Assembly: GCF_949628215.1 (NCBI RefSeq)
Contig: NW_027441202.1
Location: forward strand, 17,924-81,923
Length of the DNA: 64,000 nucleotides
Origin: Phalacrocorax aristotelis
Lineage: Eukaryota; Chordata; Aves; Suliformes; Phalacrocoracidae
Direction: 5' to 3'
The notes under the pieces were generated by a model. That model made no database searches and had not been told where the DNA came from. It was given only the letters and a program-made list of their open reading frames with translations. The position numbers were made by a program, and so were the translations under genes. Positions 37,801 to 49,859 of this stretch are shown here, piece by piece. Position 1 is the first letter of the stretch, and each line of letters begins with the position of its first letter.

Positions 37801-40800
37801 CATACGAGAATGGATTGTCTCGTGCCAGCTCATGCCAGTTCCTTCTAGAGCTCTGAAACTTTAGGAAACTTGGGTAGAATGAGGTACAATCAATTTTTTT
37901 ATTTTCTGGTAGGTTTTTGGAGATTTTTAGCTGCTTAGCTTTTGGTTTTGTTTGGTTGGTTTTTAATTGTAGAGCTGCTCTTTGTCCACAATCCACACGC
38001 CCATGTGTTGTAGGGTAGATCATTTGACCAAGTGCTGTATTTGGAAAGACAGTATTTCAGTCAATGCTTGCTTAGCAAATGGTGGTCTCAGAGGTTCCAC
38101 ACAATCCTGCTGGAGTTTCTGTAGGTCTCAAAGTAGTTTGCTGACTCTGTAGGGATTTGTGATCCTAAACGCCTTGCCCACGTGCATGCCATGTCCGCCG
38201 GGTTGTTTTGCTGTTGGCTGCACTTGGTGAAGGAAGGGAGGCATATTTCACCCATCAGTCCCTGAGGAGGTGAGAGGAGGAGCTGGCAGGAGCTGACGTG
38301 GTTTGAGAGAAGAGTGTGACTCAGTAAGACGTTCTCATGGCTACTCCCGAGGGATGGGCATTCACTCTAGCGGTGTGTGCCTATAGATAATGCCTCGCAA
38401 GAGAGCTTTGGCTGCTGGAAGGCCGTGACTCCTCTAACTTCATCAGTTCTGTGATCAAGTCATGGAACAAAGCGCTTTGCATGCCTATGTATGGCATTAT
38501 TTCAGATCTCCCTTTCTAGCTAAGTACGTAGGTTTGTGAAGAAACCGGGATGGTGCAGGGAATTCTGCAAAACACATTTAGAACCAATAATGTGAGGGAA
38601 ATGCTCAGTTTTGAAAATGTGCAAAGCTTTTACAGCCAAACTTACCCGTTACGGTTTGACACTTAGTTCTCTTGCTTGTCAGCTGTAGTTTCTCTTTGCC
38701 GTCAGATTAAGTGCCTGGGAGAGATACAGTACAATATGCAGGTTCTAGTAGACATAGACATTCTTTCCTACTGAGGTGTAATGTCTGCTTTTCTCTCAGA
38801 ATGACCTTTCTCTCGCCTGTGATTTTTTCCGCAGCGTTTGGCATCCTGTGTTGAAAAGTACAGGTTGGATCTGGCGGGCGGAGCCTTTCCCTTGAGAGGG
38901 CAGGGCAGCAAGACCAAACTACTCAGCTGTCGGGCTGTAGAAATCTTTCCCAACTGCATTGACAGAGAAGACAGCGTTGATGAAGGTTTGTTCCTGATGC
39001 CCGTGTTTGGTGATTCTAAACGAAATGGTTTTGGCATCCAAGCAATGAATGCTGTTCCGTACCCACAGCCTGAAAGTCTTCAATATCTGTATAGACTAAC
39101 TTCTTGGGCTTATTTCAAAGGAAAAACTGGGTGCTGAAATTCTGTGGGACTTGTTAAAATAAACCCTATTTTTCCCTTCAATGCTTGCTGACATGCTGTA
39201 GCGATGTATGGTGGGGTCACCTCTATAACGCTTGTCAGTCATTTTATTGCTCCTGCTCTCGTCTTTGAACAGTAAGATCATCCCCTCCATTGCTTAGGAA
39301 TGTTCCCTCAACTTTCTTTTTTCCCCTCTTCCAACCTATGCCTGCACCTGCATCCAGCTGGCGGCCGGTCAGGAGTGCTGTTCCCCAGGGCTCGGTGTTG
39401 GGGCCAGATCTGTTTGATGCCTTCCCCAGCCACCTGGATGAGCCGGCAGTGTGCCCGCGTGGCCAGGAAGGCCACCAGCATCCTGGCTTGTATGAGAGAT
39501 AGTGTGGCCAGCAGGAGTAGGGCAGTGATCGTCCCCCTCTACTCGGCAGTGGTGAGGCTGCACCTCGAATCCTGTGTTCAGTTTTGGGCCCCTCACTACG
39601 AGAAAGACACTGAGGTGCTGAGTGTGTCCAAAGAAGGGCAGCGAAGCTGGTGAAGGGTCTAGAGCACAAGGTTTAGTTGGGATCTTAGGAAAAATTTCTT
39701 CACAGAAAAGGTTGCGAAGCAGTGGAACAGGCTGCCCAGGGAAGTGGTGGCGTCACCATCCCTGGAGGGAGTTAAAAGACGTGCAGACGTGGCGCTTTGG
39801 GACAGGGTTTAGTGGTGGACTTGGCAGTATGAGGTTTACAGTTGGGCTCGATGATCTTAAGGGCCTTTTCCTACCTAAATGACTCTACGAGTCTATGATC
39901 TGCCCGTGCACTTTGCCCTCTCTGTGTCTAATAGGTTCCTACACCTACAAGCTCTTAAAGCAATAGCTTCTGGCTTCCCTCGTCCGGACCGACAGTTAAA
40001 ACTCCTCTGGTGTCTTTCATTACCTTGCAATAATGAGATGTGCATCTCTGGGTTTGCACATCCAGTGATGCTCTGAGCACATCTCTGAGCCGGCTGCAGT
40101 GATAACTTTCACAGCCTTTTGTTTGGGTGTGTGAATGCCCTTCCCTCTCTTCTTACTGGCCTTAACTTATGTCTGCTTGTTACAAAGACGACACTGGCAT
40201 GACTTTCTAGGCTATTTGTGTTTATTAGCTTTGACTTAGTCCTGAAGAGGCAGCTTCCACCTCTTTTGGGGTGCCACCCTCTAACAACAGCGTGTCAAAA
40301 TCTAATGAAAACTCCTTTGGATTTTCTCCACTTGTGTCACGATTCTGAGGAGAGGGCCTTCTAAAACTTTGTCAAAAACAACCAACAGGCGCACCCACCA
40401 AAAAACCCAAACCAAAACCAACAAAAAAGGCCCTTTCGGTCCCCTTTTCATGAAGTCTGAGGCATGGAAAAATGCTTGTCATTTTTCTGATGGCTCCTCA
40501 TTAGCTTTTATCCAGAAACTATTCAAGTTGTAGGCCCACATGAGCTTCTGTTGGATGTGGGTTGAGGTTAGAAATGCAGCTGGCTTCTGATTTATGAAAC
40601 TAATTGACATCTTCAAAGGCAGTTTCAGCGGCTCACACAAGTGAAAGGGCACAGAAGCTCACGATGACACACAGTAAAGCGTGGGAGGCTCCCTGAGCAG
40701 CCCTGATGAACTCAGCAGAGAACAGAGACCCATTTTGCCAAATGACCTGTCTCCTGGTTCCCTGCTCTGTCAGGGTAAAGGATGCACCCCCCACTTTGCT

Positions 40801-43800
40801 CACATCTGGAGAATGCCTTCTCCCCAGAGGCGACAGACCATGCCACTTCTTGAGAGAACCCGAGTGTAACATGGTCAATGTTTGATGTTAAACTCTTTGT
40901 TCCAATCTCCTGTTTGTTGGGGTTGGGTTTTGGTGTTTGTTTTGTGTGATAATTGTGTTCTTTCATTCTGACTGTGCTGGAAAGGAGCTATTCGTAACAC
41001 TCGTAATTGAGTCGAATCTGGAAATTAATAATGCCAGCTGAGTGATCAAGTGTATATGACAAGAATTTGTATGCTTTCTAAAAGCAGCAATGTATGTTTT
41101 CCTAGGGTGGTGGGTTGGTTTTTGGTTTTTGTTTTTTTCTAACCATCTTGATGCACTCTTACTGTATGGGAAACTTGATTACCTGACAATTGTGTATTGG
41201 ATTTGTCTTAGGACGGATACAGGTTGAACTCGCAAAGGGGGGCAGCATGACTGAAACCTATCACAGAGGTGATGCTATGGTGTACATTGTTAAAATTCTT
41301 CTTAGTCAAGTGTTGCGTTTCATGAGTGACGTAACAGAATGAATCCAAAATAGAAAGTGATGTTTTGAAAATGTCAGATAGATTGTATTTTCTCCCACTA
41401 AGAAACAATGTCTTGCCTTTTCCAGTCATATCTCCTGGCACCAGTGTCTCAGTCTTCAGCTGGCAAGTGAATACACGCGGCCAGGGAAAACCATCTACTT
41501 ATTTGGGTGTATTTGACTTTGACTGCTGGTATCAGGCTCAAAAGCCAGGCTCGCTAAGGTAGGTTTTTATGAAGCTGGTTTCAGTATCCCTCCCCATAAT
41601 TCATTGGAAAGTCAGCGTTTAGCTTCTGCGCTTGTTTTCTTTCAGGCCAGAAGAATCCCTTCAGGACTGCCCCTATTTTGCACTGTGGTCACTGGACGCT
41701 GTAACAAGCACGACTGCTCCAAACCTCCTTCTGGATGTTGTGGTGCAGGAGCGCAGCCTAAGCTGGAGAGTTCCTCCTTCTTATCCACAACCTGAGCTGT
41801 GTTTTCACCCAAGCACCTATAATTTTGGTAGGTATTACACGGCTTTGAGTAGTGATAAGCTTAAACCGAGCTCAAATGCCATTTATTGGTTCTCCTGTTC
41901 ACTGTTTGTCATGCAAAAACCCAACCAAACCAAAACACCCCAACCCCCCACCCACCCAACTGTGATGACGTTGTACTGACCAAGTGTGTGCTGTTGTGAC
42001 ACCTGCCTGACAGGCGGCTGGGTCTGGCAGTTGGGTGCTTCTGTAACGCAGCCCGTGAGGTGGTGCTGGTGATCAAATGAAATGACTCTGGGCTGAAGCT
42101 CAAAGCGCAGCACCTCGATAGCCCCACAGGTACAATCTCTACACTCAGCCATTATTTTTCTAAAAAAGGCTGTAAGTGATGTGATGAGGAGAACGGGTAC
42201 TCAGTTGTACCTTTCCAGAGGTTGCTGTGACAAAAATGTAAACTGGTGCCACCATCATGGTGAGAGTATGGAATGTTGTCCAACGTTCATTGTCTCTGCA
42301 GATGGCATGTGCCTGCTGAGCTCTGGAGTTGTTCATGTGACGTGCAGCAGCTTCCAGAAGGAGGTGATCTTTTACTGTGTCTTTATTGAGAATGTCAAGA
42401 GATGGACCTTTCCTAAGCTTTCCATGGCGCTGCTTTCGGTGTCAGGGACCATTTAATGCTCCTCCTGCCCATCCACACGTGTAACTGCAATTGTACCCTA
42501 CCAGTTTTATCAAATGTAATGTTTGAGGTCCCCTCTTGGGAGTGTAAACCCACCGTTGTCTCCTGTTGAAGCACAATCAGGGACTGAATGTCTAGAAAGG
42601 AAGAGAGTGCTGCTCTAGGAGCAGGAAGAGAAAGCTGGGGAAAGCTGTTCCTTCTCTCTCATCAATGAGTGCAACTGCCTGCGTGGTCCTGAGTTCGGGT
42701 TTTGATCCCTGATTACCTTGGAAAAGAGGACAGAACGGAGAAAAGGAAGCATCGTTCCCTCAGAACAACCTTGTCCCCCGTCAGTCTCTCAAAGCATTAG
42801 GTTCCGTGCAGGACCTGACGACGGGGGTGTCTCACTCGGATGCGAGTAGCTGCGAACATCTGCTTGCGGGACTATACCTGATCATTTGCTTCCAAGGCAG
42901 TGAGCTGCAGCAAACAATTGCTGTTGGCAGCTCTACCCGATGACTTCCCTGTATTTTCCCTTCATCGGTCGGCTTTGCTGCAGCCTCTCAAAGCAGATCT
43001 TCACCTCTGTAGCCTTTGCCTTGTGCTACAGGTGCCCAATTGACTCCTCTGGGACTGCCCTCTTGTTGCTGCAACACCTCAGTCACCTTTAGCTCGTGAC
43101 ACCCACCACCTTCTCTCTGCTTTATCCCACCGCAGTGACTTCACCCCCCTCCTTCAGAGGTTTCCCATTTGCAGGGCACCAACCTTTCTCTCTCCTCTGA
43201 AGGATTTCCATGAGAGATGCAGCCTTTGTGATGAAGAACCCATCTTCACCCAGGCAGGCTCCAAGCGAAATGCTGAGCGAGCGAGTCATCAGGCAGAGGA
43301 GCACTTAGTAGGAAGGGGAGAGCAGGCTTTCCCTGCCCTCATCTTCCTCTCTACTGGATTCCTCACCAGATCTGTGGGGGTGCGCTGGGGCAAAGAGCAC
43401 TTGTGCACAGTGTGGTAGCTAACATGAACGTCTTGGCAGGTTGGCCTGGCCCATAGGCTGTCTCTTTTGCAAGCCTGATGTAGGCTCTTCCATTCAGATT
43501 GGGTGATCTGATGTCAGCTCCACGTTGGAAATAATTGGGAAATGCAGAAATTTGTCACACCCTTTGCTGAATTGAGACTAGATCATTCAGAGGCTTGTTA
43601 GGCATTTGAGCAGGAATTGCTTGTGAATGTGAGTAAGACAAATCTCAGAATTAGGGACAAGAAGCTTGGTTTGGGGTTTTGTTTGCCACCGTAAGTTGTA
43701 CTCGGTGTGTTTCCTTGTCTGAGACTGGTTTTCAGAAAAAGATGGAAATCTGATGTGTGTATTCGAATGCGTAGAAATGGCTTTGAATGTGATGATTTTA

Positions 43801-46800
43801 TTTAGAAGGGAAAGATACTTCTGAATGTGCTTAAAAAGCCAAAGAAACAAGCAAACAAAAAGCAAAAGCCCTAAAAAGGAAAATTTGCTGAGGGCTCAGT
43901 CTTGGGCCCCTCGGGACAAGAAGGACATAGAGTTGCCAGTGCGTGTCCAAAGAAGGGCACCAAAGCTGGGGAAGGGTCTGGAGAACAGGTCTCATGAGGA
44001 GAGGTTGAGGGACCTGGGGTTGTTTGGCCTGGAGGAGAGGAGGCTGAGGGGAGACCTTATCGCTCTCTGCAACTGCCTGACAGGAGGCTGTTGTGAGGTG
44101 GGGGTTGGTCTCTTCTCCCAGGTCACTAGCGATAGAACGAGAGGAAACGGCTTCAAGCTGCATCAGGGGAGGTTTAGGTTGGATATTAGGGAAAATGCCT
44201 TCACTGCAAGGGTGGTCAGGCATTGGAAGAGGCTGCCCAGAGAGGTGGGGGACTCACCATCCCTGGAGGTATTGAAAAGACATGTAGACGTGGCACTTGA
44301 GGGCACGATTTAGGAGACATGGTAGTGTTGGGTTGACAGTTGCACTCAATGATCCTAGAGGGCTTTTCCAACCTTAAGGATTCTATGATTCTATGTTTCT
44401 ATGATCATTTCACCTGGAAGAAGTATCAGAACACCAGCTGCACTCAGCTACTCCTTAACAGTGCACGTCTGTGCCTACCTGTGCTTTGCCCTTCTGAAGG
44501 ATTGCCACGGCATTAGAATACAGTGTTTGAAGCACCTAAAACTGAAACCTATTAGAACATCAATGTTTCACTTCTTTTCTGTCGTTTTGGGAAATGACAA
44601 CTTAATGTTTGGGGTGTCGTAACTCCTTCATGTCTTCATAGCCTGGAAAGCTGCTTGATCTTGGCTTCACTGTTTCCATGCAAACGTTGCAGAGTTCTGT
44701 TTGTTCTGTCCCCTTCGCGCATTCCTGATGGCAAACTTCTCTGCACCCCATGTGCCATGGGTATAAGCAGGGCACGTTGCTGGGAATAGTTAATTGGAAC
44801 GCAGTAAATTGAGAGGATAATGCAGAGGCATGCAAATAAAGATTAGAATTAGCCTTTGGGAAGTTGTCATGTCATGGGGAAAATTCCATGTGCTCCTCAA
44901 AGCAACAAGCAGCCCAGCCTGTGATGCCTGAGTGAGTGTAGAGTTAGAAACAAGCACTTACTGTTGGTGGTTTGGATGTTGAAAGCAGGTAGGATTCTCC
45001 TTTGATTTTGCCTGTTACTTTTAGGAGGAGCAGTTAGAGGCGGTCTTGTCAGCTGCTGCCCAGACAGGTTCTGTAGGGCTTCTGACTGGCTGCATTAAGC
45101 TTTGGACATCTAAAGGTAAGACTTGTTATGTGGTTTTTATGTTGCATGGTTTCTTCGTTTGGAATTCTTGATTCATTTCTTTTTGTTCTCTCTTTTTAAA
45201 GAGCAGCCAAGTTCTGCTGCTAATTTACAGTTGGCCCTTGACTGGACGTGGAGCCGAGTGATCTATACAAAAGGCGCATTTGAGCAAATCTGTGAGTACT
45301 AGTGCAGCCATGCTGCAAACCTAGAATCAGTCTTTCCAGTTGAGCTTATTCAGTGATCTGCTGGTAGATGGTCTTGCCCGCAGATCTGGAAGTGCACTTT
45401 GAAACTCTGAAATGGCTCTGTAGGCTAACGATTTCATACTTGTTCTTGAAAAGGTGTTGCGCTGTTTGACGGCTCCTGCAGCTCCACTGACCCGCAGAGG
45501 TTACAGGCTCTGCAGCACCGCCAGTTGCTTTTGAGCAACCTTAGCACAGTCTTAAACTGTTTTCTAACAGAGGCACAAGAGCTCGCTGGAAAAGGTTTGT
45601 CACAGTATTTCTAACTCTCTGGTGTGTCTTATGAAGATTTGGAACGATGCTGGGGCTGTAATTGTGGAAAGAGGAGCTGTTGTTGGTTTTGCTGATTGGC
45701 AGAAAGTCAAATGTAGCGGGGAGAAGGGGCTTAAATGGGAGGGGTTGGGGCTGCCACTTAACGCGCGTTGAGTTCAGGGCACGAGTTTGTTGGGGAGCTC
45801 GTGCGAGTGGGTGGGGAGGCTGCGTTCAGCAAGGAGCTGTGCAAGCACCCGGCCTGAAATTACAGCAACGGGATGTGGCACTGTGACAAATACTCCCTTT
45901 GATTGTCAGCTAGCAGTGCGTAATTGCATGCAAATATTGGGCTGGAAATTACTAAAATCAGAGAGGAAGCCTAAATGAGTAACATGTGAAGTGAGTTGCA
46001 TGAGTTTCTGTAGCTGTTTCTATTAGAACTTGTTCCTGGCATATTGAGGAGAAGAGAGAAAATCCCTTTGCTAGAGTAAACCTCTCTGCTACGTGAAGAA
46101 CAGGTGCCTTATCCATGAGTGGATTTAGTAGTTCCGACTTCACTTTTTTTTATTAAACCTTTAATGAATCTTCTTCTTTGTAGGGGTTGCTTGTGATTGT
46201 GGGCTTTTTCTTCAGTTAAGGAAGTGATACGGAGTGAAAAATGCACAGGCAAAGATTCCTACCGTGTTATTTTTCTACTTTCTCTTTAGTGCAATGAGGG
46301 GAGTTTTATAAAAAACAAAAGAAATTGCACACCAACAGTCCTCTTAAGCTTCTTTTCATGTTTTGCAGACTTGACAAATAAACTGGCGGTGACCAGCCTC
46401 GCAGCTTTGTATGCACGAGTGGTCCTCTGGTTCTGTGGGTCCCGTCTCCTGCCAGAGGGCTCAGGTAAGCCTAAACTGTCACGCATCTGTAGCAGTCGGT
46501 GCTTCCTATGAACACGTGCTTCCCCGTGGTTTTGTCAAGGCTTCATCAATACCAAGTCGTGCCGGTTCAGTGACAGCAGATGCTGAAGTTCTGCTGCTGA
46601 AATTGAGATTTCACTGTTTTTTCAACTCCGTCGTGTAGAATGATGGAAGCAGTTTCTTTCCGGGGTGTTTCTCAGAAACAGCACTAAGCCTCTGAGTGAA
46701 GGAGTTGCTCGTGCCCACAGCTTGAAATCCTTGGGATTGTAAACAAGTAACTCCTAAAGCACCAACACGGGAATGCTTGATTTTACAGTAAAAGCCTGAC

Positions 46801-47329
46801 GTGCGTGTTTTGAACTTTTTACGGATTGTTTGAGGAAAAAATACACCTTGGAAATAGTTCACCATTTGGATGGGTTATAAACCCTATTGTCAGCCTTAAC
46901 TGTCTTACGCATGTTCACATGACATGTTTAAAAACCCATTCCCTTTGAGAACTGGGGTTTTTTTTTTAGAGTGAACTTCAGCTGACACTACATGTTCTGG
47001 ATGCTACATCACCTGTAAGCTTGAAATGGCACTTAGGACAAGGAGGAATTGACTCCTGTGTCGTAGGTCTCTTTTAGCAAAGGCAGAAGGAGGATGGGCT
47101 TCTTTCAAAGTCGGAGGCTGGCCTGTGCTTTTGATGCTCAGCTTGTGTGTTCTTCTGTCTTTTTAGTCAAAAACTGTAGGTTGAAAATGTGATATGACTT
47201 CTTTAACTTACTTCTTATTTATTGCCTGTAGGTGATGAGATGCGTTTCTCTAGACCTTTCTACAATTATCCTCTGATTCGGAGCTACTACGCTGGTCATC
47301 GACAGAAACTGGAGCGTTTATCAAGGTAG
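28880..47329 (+). CDS. AHCTF1: Truncated AHCTF1/ELYS-like gene, 15 exons, about 669 codons
   Basis: ELYS seeds nuclear pore assembly on chromatin: its N-terminal propeller and helical region bind the Nup107-160 complex and its C-terminal AT-hook part binds chromatin. Exons: 28880-29000, 30209-30462, 33234-33414, 34202-34409, 35682-35798, 36760-36844, 38835-38985, 41426-41558, 41646-41827, 42302-42363, 45025-45115, 45202-45291, 45454-45594, 46369-46464, 47232-47329. All junctions are GT-AG and keep phase. The start [19 protein letters not shown] matches the ELYS N-terminus. Family landmarks follow: [102 protein letters not shown] and QKLERLSR. One expected exon of about 43 codons is absent between 42363 and 45025, without a frame shift. 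The last exon reads into TAG at 47327-47329. The full-length protein exceeds 2200 residues, so about 70 percent, including the AT-hook part, is absent. Confidence 0.85.
39363..39905 (+). mobile_element. CR1 LINE 3' fragment in AHCTF1-like intron 7
   Basis: The left part encodes the end of a CR1 reverse transcriptase in broken form ([14 protein letters not shown]). The right part carries the typical CR1 3' UTR (GGAACAGGCTGCCCAGG, CCATCCCTGGAGG, TTGGGCTCGATGATC). It ends in degenerate octamer-like tails (CTACGAGTCTATGATC). The insertion is 5'-truncated and lies in the same orientation as the host gene. Confidence 0.85.
42364..45024 (+). other. AHCTF1-like intron 10, where an exon is missing
   Basis: This is the largest gap between homologous exons relative to the expected gene structure. 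In ELYS an exon of about 43 codons is expected here, between the FQKE and EEQLEA segments. I found no recognisable remnant on the plus strand. A CR1 insertion occupies 43889-44405. Confidence 0.6.
43889..44405 (+). mobile_element. CR1 LINE 3' fragment in AHCTF1-like intron 10
   Basis: A well-preserved CR1 3' region begins near CAGTCTTGGGCCCCTC. It contains GGCCTGGAGGAGAGGAGGCT, GAGGCTGCCCAGAGAGGTGG and CACTCAATGATCCTAGAGGG. It terminates in tandem ATTCTATG-type octamers (GATTCTATGATTCTATG). It is in the same orientation as the host gene. Confidence 0.9.
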
Positions 47330-47719
47330 GACGTGCAGGAAAGCTCTAGAGCAGTTCCGCTGCAAATTCAGAAGCGGCAGCAAGTGGCTGCCAGCGAGCG
47401 CACGGCGATGGAGAGGAGCCGGGAGGAGGCTGTGCCCATGCAGCGTGCTGCGAGCAAAGCCACGAGCATCCTCCGCCGTGGCTCAGGAGAGACGGGATTT
47501 TGGCGTGGGTGATGCCAGCGCTGCCCTCGGCCACCCAGCAGGGACGAGGGGTGGGCAGGAGCTGCCAGTGCCGGCAGCGTGGCGTGAAAAGCAACGGCCC
47601 CTTGCCTCGCAGGGCAGCCCCTTGTTCCAGGGATCCACCCGCCAGGGATTGAAGGAAGGAAACCAGATTGCTGCTTACGGCTTTGCTTTGAGCGTGTTTT
47701 GGATTTGAAGAGCGCGTTT

Positions 47720-47725
47720 AATAAA
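47720..47725 (+). terminator. Candidate polyadenylation hexamer for the truncated AHCTF1-like gene
   Basis: AATAAA lies about 390 bases after the TAG that closes the AHCTF1-like frame, followed by a G/T-containing stretch (GGGTATCTTATGTC). It could end a transcript that retains the last donor. A second AATAAA is near 49063. There is no direct evidence that either is used. Confidence 0.35.
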
Positions 47726-47729
47726 GGGT

Positions 47730-49637
47730 ATCTTATGTCAACAAAGTGTCCAGAGTCGTTCTGTGGTTACAAGGCGAGGGCAGTCGGGGTCTTGGGGGCT
47801 CGGTGGGTGGAAACCCTTTCTGGCTGGGAGCATCCACCCACCCGTCCCCCTGCACCTCCCCAAAACCAGCCCAGCTGCTTCAAGTCTCCTAAACACTTCC
47901 CAATGTCCCTTTCAACCCGCATTACCGACCCATCCTAAATCCTGCCTCCTCCGAGCCCTGCCAGGATGGAGAAGGTGCAAATGCAAACGAAACCTCTGCA
48001 GGGAGAGCCTGGCCGGGGGTAGCGGCAGCTTCCTGGTGCGGGGTGCGGGTGGCCGGGCAGTGGGCACAGGCGCCGGGGCCCCGGCACTGCGGGGACGGAT
48101 GAGGACACCCAGAGGGGACCTTTCCTGGAGGGGAAGGGGAGAAGAGGAGCGCTGAAGAGAAATCCCTCCAGCGCCGGGGAAGAAACCTCATGCTGGGAGC
48201 TGATGCCTTGAAGGTGAGAAGGGCTGTAAGGGGGGGTTATAATTTGGTTTTAATGGAGGGGCTGATGCGTGGTGGGGGGAAGCACCTTGCGGCAAGTGGG
48301 TTGCTCGCAGACAGCCCCATCCTGCGCAGGGGGAGGGTGGGGATGGGAGCGCTGAGGCCTGAAGTGCTTTGCTGCAGGCTGCTCTGGAAAGCCCTCGAGC
48401 TCTTGCTGCCTTCAGGTGTGTTTTTGCAGAGGCAGGCCCTGCTCCCGAGGGAGGTGACTTGTTAGAAGGGCAGCAAACTGAGGGTTGGGGTTGGTTTCTG
48501 GCTGTCGGTCTGCTGAAAAGGGAGATAGAGATTCCCGCTCCCCTGGGAGTCGCCTCCTCCCTCCTCCACGGCTGGTCCCAGCACCCGCCAGCTCCCAGCC
48601 TGCGGCCGCTGGGGAAGGGCGCGAGCAGAGGGGACTCTGCCCGTGTGCTGGGGAGAGGGTTTGACCCTCCCAGCTCGTCTGGCCCAAACCCCCGGGGGTC
48701 CTGGCAGGAAAAGCCCTTGTTGTCCGCACCACTGGTGGCAGCAGCAGCCCCCGAGAGCGGGTCTGGCCGCCCCCCTGCCCCTTGGTCTCAGGGGTCCTTC
48801 CCCCGTGGGGCAGTGGGCAGGAGGAGTGCCTGGTGGTTAAACCTTCCCGGAGACACCCCGAAGCCCCCCACCCCGCAAAGGGCAGGCCTTACAGTGTAAG
48901 GGGAAAGCAAACGGCTTCCCTTGGCTTTCATGGCTGCTCTTGGCCCCCTCGGTTGGGGTGCTGGGGGTCCCTCCCTGGTCTCTGTTAAAGCCCTTGGGCG
49001 GGCAGTGGTGGGGCTTGGGGAGTTCTTAGAGAGACATGTGTCTGTAATCCTTCTAATTAAATAAAGGCAGGCCCCATCCTTGAATCTGGGGCTCTACCAG
49101 CCCCCCTCCCCCCTTCAGCTTTGCCCTGGTCACTGTGGGCTCCTCAGCGGTCACAAGTGGAGGGGGGTCCCAGGCAGGAGGGAAGGGCTGGGGCTGCCCC
49201 TGCACCAGCCCCACGGGGGCACCAGGATGTGGGGTTTGGGATTGCTGGGGATGGATTTGGCACTGGGTGCGGGGTACGGTGGGATCCCGCATCCTCCCTG
49301 CCACCTCCCCGCATACCCCAACCCTGCCCATCCCCACCCCGGGGCTCCGTCCCTCAAATAGCCGAGTCTCAGCCCAAACTGGCAGGTCCACTCCACCTCC
49401 CCATGGCCATGCGAGGACCAACCGCAGGGCCAGGAGCTGTGTTATTGTTATTTGCATTCCCTCCGCCGCTCCCCCCAACCACTGCCGTGAGGGTTTCTGG
49501 GCTCTCCCTTACCGGGGGCACAGGAATGTGCAAGGGCTGGGTGGTGACACTGGGGATCAGGCATCCAAACAAGCTGTCGCCCCGCTGAGCCTTATTCTGG
49601 GGGGAAAAGCCTGTTTTGAGGGAGCAGAGCGGGTGAT
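47730..49637. other. GC-rich interval upstream of FOXJ1-like copy 2
   Basis: This interval holds no recognised coding exon. It probably contains the FOXJ1-like promoter region and the junction between the AHCTF1 fragment and the FOXJ1 segment. An octamer-like ATTTGCAT occurs at 49450-49457. Pro/Gly-rich open frames on both strands reflect composition. The corresponding upstream sequence for copy 1 lies outside the window. Confidence 0.5.
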
Positions 49638-49859
49638 TCCGCTCCGCCCACACCCCCTGACTGTTGGTCGCAGCATCATTCGAATGACGGAACCCTCGGC
49701 CCCAGCTGCCCCAGTGCAGCCGGTGCTGGGCTCCTCGGCCTCGGGGGCCTCTCCTCGCCCAAAGACACGGGAGTTTGGGCTCACAGCCCGGCAGCGAAGC
49801 CGGACACCACAGCCCCAGCCCGGGAATAACGGACGCCTGGATCCACCGGCTCTCGCTGA
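49638..49859 (+). other. Possible 5' noncoding exon of FOXJ1-like copy 2
   Basis: This is the counterpart of 1-222, ending at a GTAAGG donor at 49860; the matching acceptor ends at 50370. The true 5' edge of the exon is not known. Confidence 0.35.

Noticed and set aside
43825-44313. 162-codon open frame in the AHCTF1-like intron
   Set aside because: It lies inside a CR1 3' region and is part of the repeat, not a host gene.
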